A DNA stretch of 52,804 nt from an uncultured Bacilli bacterium (GTDB taxonomy: Bacteria; Bacillota_I; Bacilli_A; RFN20; CAG-631), in assembly GCA_934201705.1 (NCBI GenBank), contig CAKPXF010000017.1, positions 1 to 52,804 of the forward strand, read 5' to 3'. Each line of letters starts with the position of its first letter. The first letter of the stretch is position 1. Below the pieces are notes generated by a model, which worked only from the letters and a program-made list of their open reading frames with translations, searched no databases and was not told the origin of the DNA. This document shows positions 49,793 through 52,804 of the stretch, piece after piece. The translations under genes were made by a program, and so were the position numbers.

Positions 49793-51316
49793 TTAATTCT
49801 TGTCTTCATCATTATATAAAGATGAAAAGTAAGCTGAAATAAGTGCTTGTAAATCATCACTATAGTTTCCATCAACCAATCCTTCTAAAACTAGTTTATT
49901 GTAATAATCCATTAGTTCACCATATGTTACATATGAATTTGTTGTTGGGTCATATATTTTATCATCAGCAGCGTAAACAATGTCACCTTTACCAGTACCA
50001 GCCCCATCGCCTCCAGCTCCACCTTGATTATTGTTATCATCGTTTTCATTATTTTTATTGTCATCACCACTTGAAGAAGATTGGTTGTTTTTCATATTAT
50101 CAAGTGCTTTATCTATTTCATCTTTAATAGAAGATGCATTATTTTGCTTATTAAGTGAATCAGATAATTTATCCTTTAAATTATCAAAAGCATCACTTAT
50201 TTTATCTTGTACATCACTATCATTTACTTTATCTTCCAAATTCTTTAAATCATCTGCAAAATTATCGAATGCTTTATATAAACTATCATCTTCACTTACT
50301 CCATTATTTTTTGCATCATTTAAAGCAGTCTTAATATCATTACTAATTTTATCTAAAGCATCCTTTAATTCATCACCGGTTTTATCTTTTAAATCTTCAC
50401 GCATTTGATCTAATGATGATGAAGTACCATTACTATCTTTATTTGATATTTGTTCGCCTAAATCCTTTGTCGAGTCTTCTTTTTGTAAAGAATCACCAAT
50501 TTGTGAGGCACTATTTGATTTATTTACATCTTGATTAATATTATCTTTTGTATCATCAATATCTTGATCTTGTTTTTCTTGATTATTTTGATTATTATTT
50601 AAATCATTTTTTAAATCTTCAAGGTCTTTTTTGATTTCATTTTTTAATGATTCATCAATATCAGCATTATCAACTTTGTCGATTAAATCATTAATTTTAT
50701 CTTCTTTATCACCATTTTGGCCATTCTCTGTTGAATTTTCACCACTAGTTTCATTACCTTCACTTGTGCTTTCACTTTCGTTTTCCTCTTCACTACTTGA
50801 TGAGCTATTTTCTTCTTCACTTGATGAAGAATTATTATCACTAGCATTTATTGGGAAATCTTTTTGATTAACAAAGAATGTTGAAGTTAAAAGTAATATA
50901 GCAACAAGTAAACTTGCAAAATTTTTAAATGAAATTTTTAATTTAAAACCCTTAGTTGATACATTTTCTATTTTTTCACAAGCATCTTCTTTTTGAATTA
51001 AAGCCATTAAGCTATCATCGTCTTTAAATTCAACCATTGTTTGAACTTTTTCTTTTAAATTATCTTGTTTATCTAATCTTTTAGCAATTTCTTTATCAGA
51101 AATAACAAACTTCTTAGAAAGAAGCATAAATGTTAAAGCGAAAACAATTAGATTCAAAATAATTTCAATTAAAGCATTATGATGAAGTGGAATAGTTTTA
51201 CATAGTAATATTACAATTCCTTCAAAAATTAAATTTATAGATAATGATACAATAATCGTTTTTATTATTGTTTCAATTTTTGATTTATTTTTAAATTCAT
51301 TAAATTTATTATTCAT
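49793..51316 (-). CDS. Membrane protein with long acidic low-complexity/coiled-coil region (DUF4175-like)
   Basis: About 507 residues from ATG 51316 (AGGTGAAAACA upstream). Two N-terminal membrane helices (about 18-40, 47-68), a cytoplasmic stretch IAKRLDKQDNLKEKVQTMVE typical of the DUF4175-like partners of MoxR operons, and a third helix (about 133-150). Everything beyond about residue 155 is outside and extreme in composition: a Ser/Glu/Asn run (NSSSSEEENSSSSSEEENES), then about 270 residues of Asp/Lys/Asn-rich helical repeats (DDLKNLEDKVND-like), an Asn/Gly linker, and a short ordered end (GDIVYAADDKIYDPTTNSYV). The family match is limited to the N-terminal part. It is the first gene of the operon. 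Confidence 0.7.
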   Translation of the reverse strand: MNNKFNEFKNKSKIETIIKTIIVSLSINLIFEGIVILLCKTIPLHHNALIEIILNLIVFALTFMLLSKKFVISDKEIAKRLDKQDNLKEKVQTMVEFKDDDSLMALIQKEDACEKIENVSTKGFKLKISFKNFASLLVAILLLTSTFFVNQKDFPINASDNNSSSSEEENSSSSSEEENESESTSEGNETSGENSTENGQNGDKEDKINDLIDKVDNADIDESLKNEIKKDLEDLKNDLNNNQNNQEKQDQDIDDTKDNINQDVNKSNSASQIGDSLQKEDSTKDLGEQISNKDSNGTSSSLDQMREDLKDKTGDELKDALDKISNDIKTALNDAKNNGVSEDDSLYKAFDNFADDLKNLEDKVNDSDVQDKISDAFDNLKDKLSDSLNKQNNASSIKDEIDKALDNMKNNQSSSSGDDNKNNENDDNNNQGGAGGDGAGTGKGDIVYAADDKIYDPTTNSYVTYGELMDYYNKLVLEGLVDGNYSDDLQALISAYFSSLYNDEDKN

Positions 51317-51350
51317 TGTTTTCACCTTCTTGTAAATACAGCACGGAAAG

Positions 51351-51359
51351 ATTTTAGCA
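51351..51359 (-). promoter_or_regulatory. Extended -10 promoter of the MoxR-VWA operon
   Basis: The reverse strand reads TGCTAAAAT (51359-51351 with the -10 hexamer at 51356-51351), a TGn-extended -10 without a strong -35. The ATG is about 35 nt downstream. Confidence 0.5.
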
Positions 51360-51469
51360 CAACTTTAGACAGAATTAAAGTATTTTTTTTATTTTTCTCA
51401 TATGTATGTCTTTTTGTTTATTCATTTTTTATCACAAAGAAACCCCTTATTAAGTTATAATAATTTTTA

Positions 51470-51498
51470 TTGAAAAAATGTTTTTTTTGATTTATAAT
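51470..51498 (+). promoter_or_regulatory. Promoter of the repeat lipoprotein gene
   Basis: TTGAAA (51470-51475), 17-nt spacer, TATAAT (51493-51498). Start near 51505; ribosome site GGAGAG at 51521-51526, seven bases before the ATG. Confidence 0.8.
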
Positions 51499-51532
51499 TA
51501 AAGATGATTTTTATAAAAAAGGAGAGATAAAA

Positions 51533-52804
51533 ATGGTAAAAAAGAAATTGTTTTTTTCATTAAGTTTTTTGCTATTAGGATTATTAAGTGCTTGTAAGGT
51601 TCACATTGAAATTGAAGACTCTTCCACGTCTACTTCAAGTAGTGAAGATATAAGTTCAAGTGAAGTTAACACTTCTTCTAGTTCTTCAAATTCGAATGAA
51701 ACTAGTTCAAGTGAGGCTCATGAACATAGTTTTAATAATTATAAAATGGTTAAAGAGCCAACATTAACCAGTAAAGGTGAGGCAGTTGGCACTTGTGAAT
51801 GTGGAGAAACTAACACAATAGAAATTCCTATTTTAACAGACACTTCTACTTGGTCTATTAAAGAAGAAGTTAAGGCTACTTGTGAAGAAGATGGACACAC
51901 AACATATACTTCTACTTATGGTGATGTTACTGTTACTACTGATAAATTAGGTCATAATTTTGGTAATTGGACTATAACAAGTAACCCTACATTAAATGCA
52001 ATTGGTAAAGCAAAGCGTGTTTGTAAAAATGATGCAGCTCATAGTGAAGAAGTTGATGTTCCTGCATTAGGTAATACTTCTACTTGGTCTATTAAAGAAG
52101 ATGTTAAACCTACAGAAGAACACGATGGACATACTACATATACTTCTATTTATGGTGATGTCACAGTTGTTGTTAGTGCTTTGCAACATACTCACGACTT
52201 TGGTAATTGGAGCATATCGCTTGAGCCAACATTAACTAGCAAAGGAAAAATTAAACGTGTTTGTTCTTTAAATAATGCACATTTTGAAGAAAAAGAAATT
52301 GCTTCTTTAAGTGATACTTCTGTTTGGTCTATTAAAAATGAAGTTAAGCCTACTTGTGAAAATGATGGTTCAACTACATATACTTCTACTTATGGTGATG
52401 TTACTATTACTACTAATAAATTAGGGCATAACTTTGGTGCTTGGACATTTGTTAATGAACCTACTACTTCTACAAATGGTAAAGCAAAGCGTGTTTGTAA
52501 AAATGATGCAGCTCATAGTGAAGAAGTTGAGGTTCCTGCATTAAGTAATACTTCTACTTGGTCTATTAAAGAAGATGTTAAACCTACTTGTGAAAATAAT
52601 GGACATACTACATATACTTCTACTTATGGTGATGTTACTATTACTACTAATAAGTTAGGTCATAACTTTGGTGCTTGGACATTTGTTAATGAACCTACTA
52701 CTTCTACAAACGGTAAAGCAAAGCGTATTTGTAAAAATGATGCAGCTCATAGTGAAGAAGTTGAGGTTCCTGCATTAAGTAATACTTCTACTTGGTCTAT
52801 TAAA
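51533..52804 (+). CDS. Repeat-containing lipoprotein, 3' end outside the window
   Basis: At least 424 residues, open to the window end. The signal peptide ends in the lipobox LLSAC (Cys21). A Ser/Glu-rich linker follows (about 28-63), like a flexible stalk. Then come tandem units of about 78 residues, each with GHNFGxW, a segment (A/S)xGKAKRVCKNDAAHSEEV, TSTWSIKEDVKPTCENxGHT and TYTSTYGDVT. The CECG and VCKNDAAH stretches look like the remains of zinc-ribbon-type Cys pairs. It should be a lipid-anchored surface protein. It has its own strong promoter and starts divergently from the MoxR operon. Role unknown; adhesion or binding is a guess based on architecture. Confidence 0.85.
   Translation, partial: MVKKKLFFSLSFLLLGLLSACKVHIEIEDSSTSTSSSEDISSSEVNTSSSSSNSNETSSSEAHEHSFNNYKMVKEPTLTSKGEAVGTCECGETNTIEIPILTDTSTWSIKEEVKATCEEDGHTTYTSTYGDVTVTTDKLGHNFGNWTITSNPTLNAIGKAKRVCKNDAAHSEEVDVPALGNTSTWSIKEDVKPTEEHDGHTTYTSIYGDVTVVVSALQHTHDFGNWSISLEPTLTSKGKIKRVCSLNNAHFEEKEIASLSDTSVWSIKNEVKPTCENDGSTTYTSTYGDVTITTNKLGHNFGAWTFVNEPTTSTNGKAKRVCKNDAAHSEEVEVPALSNTSTWSIKEDVKPTCENNGHTTYTSTYGDVTITTNKLGHNFGAWTFVNEPTTSTNGKAKRICKNDAAHSEEVEVPALSNTSTWSIK
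51842..52804 (+). repeat. Tandem 234-bp coding repeats
   Basis: The marker ACTTCTACTTGGTCTATTAA (or its variant) recurs at 51842, 52076, 52316, 52550 and 52784: periods of 234, 240, 234 and 234 bp, that is 78 or 80 codons. The last two complete units share long identical stretches, especially in their second halves, while the third (52076-52315) is the most diverged. The array continues past the window end. Confidence 0.92.

Noticed and set aside
51842..52804. CRISPR or non-coding satellite
   Set aside because: The 234-bp period is a multiple of three, the frame stays open, and the translated repeats are conserved at protein level.

Overview
The window is a 52.8 kb, very AT-rich piece of a bacterial chromosome with short intergenic gaps, Shine-Dalgarno sites of the AAGGAGG / AGGTGAT type and near-consensus sigma-A promoters with 17-nt spacers. 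Gene content points to an anaerobic, fermentative, low-GC Firmicutes relative, probably an uncultured gut lineage of class Bacilli (Erysipelotrichales/RF39-like). The evidence is MutS2, RNase J, a SecDF fusion, a secDF-spoVB-yrbG-yrzE-ruvB-ruvA neighbourhood resembling that of Bacillus subtilis, a GerE-like regulator, dapA and a three-subunit [FeFe] hydrogenase. TGA is used as a stop (for example at the end of the AroE-AroK and DUF3137 genes), so this is not a code-4 mycoplasma. The placement is inferred; no marker-gene search could be run.

Layout. 1-3000: a stub of an ECF sigma factor next to the tail of another gene, then an RNase J paralogue with a damaged metal site, coupled to a DUF3137 membrane protein. 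3100-7500: dapA, a MarR-MATE efflux operon, and an AlbA_2/ATPase/winged-helix regulator behind a phased array of 20-bp repeats. 7500-11800: hydC-hydB-hydA, a likely electron-bifurcating hydrogenase. 11860-18530: a ZIP metal transporter with a perfect palindrome at its 5' end, an alpha/beta hydrolase, a protein with five exact 13-residue Asp/Asn/Gly repeats, a GerE-like mini-regulator, uvrC and mutS2. 18590-25340: an LD-carboxypeptidase followed by an overlapping shikimate operon (aroB, aroC, an aroE-aroK fusion, a short DAHP synthase, aroA), with chorismate mutase convergent. 25350-31940: secDF, spoVB-like flippase (apparently starting at ATT), DUF421, TIGR04086, ruvB, ruvA. 32000-35100: a GT-C-like membrane protein, radC and two small membrane proteins. 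35089-43174: a complete oligopeptide ABC transporter led by an extra lipoprotein. 43454-51316: a five-gene MoxR/DUF58/VWA/VWA envelope operon with an acidic membrane protein first. 51533-end: a lipoprotein with 78-residue tandem repeats that runs off the window.

How it fits together. The hydrogenase would let the cell dispose of NADH and ferredoxin electrons as H2. The aro operon makes chorismate except for the dehydroquinate dehydratase step, which is not here; dapA and the LD-carboxypeptidase concern peptidoglycan precursors and turnover. Much of the rest is envelope machinery: SecDF, flippase, Opp uptake, the MoxR/VWA complex and surface lipoproteins. DNA repair is represented by uvrC, mutS2, ruvAB and radC. 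There is no phage, CRISPR array, rRNA or tRNA in view. The features most deserving a second look are the 20-bp operator-like array (5868-5985), the degenerate RNase J, the 13-residue-repeat protein, the MoxR operon, the ATT start and the repeat lipoprotein at the right edge.
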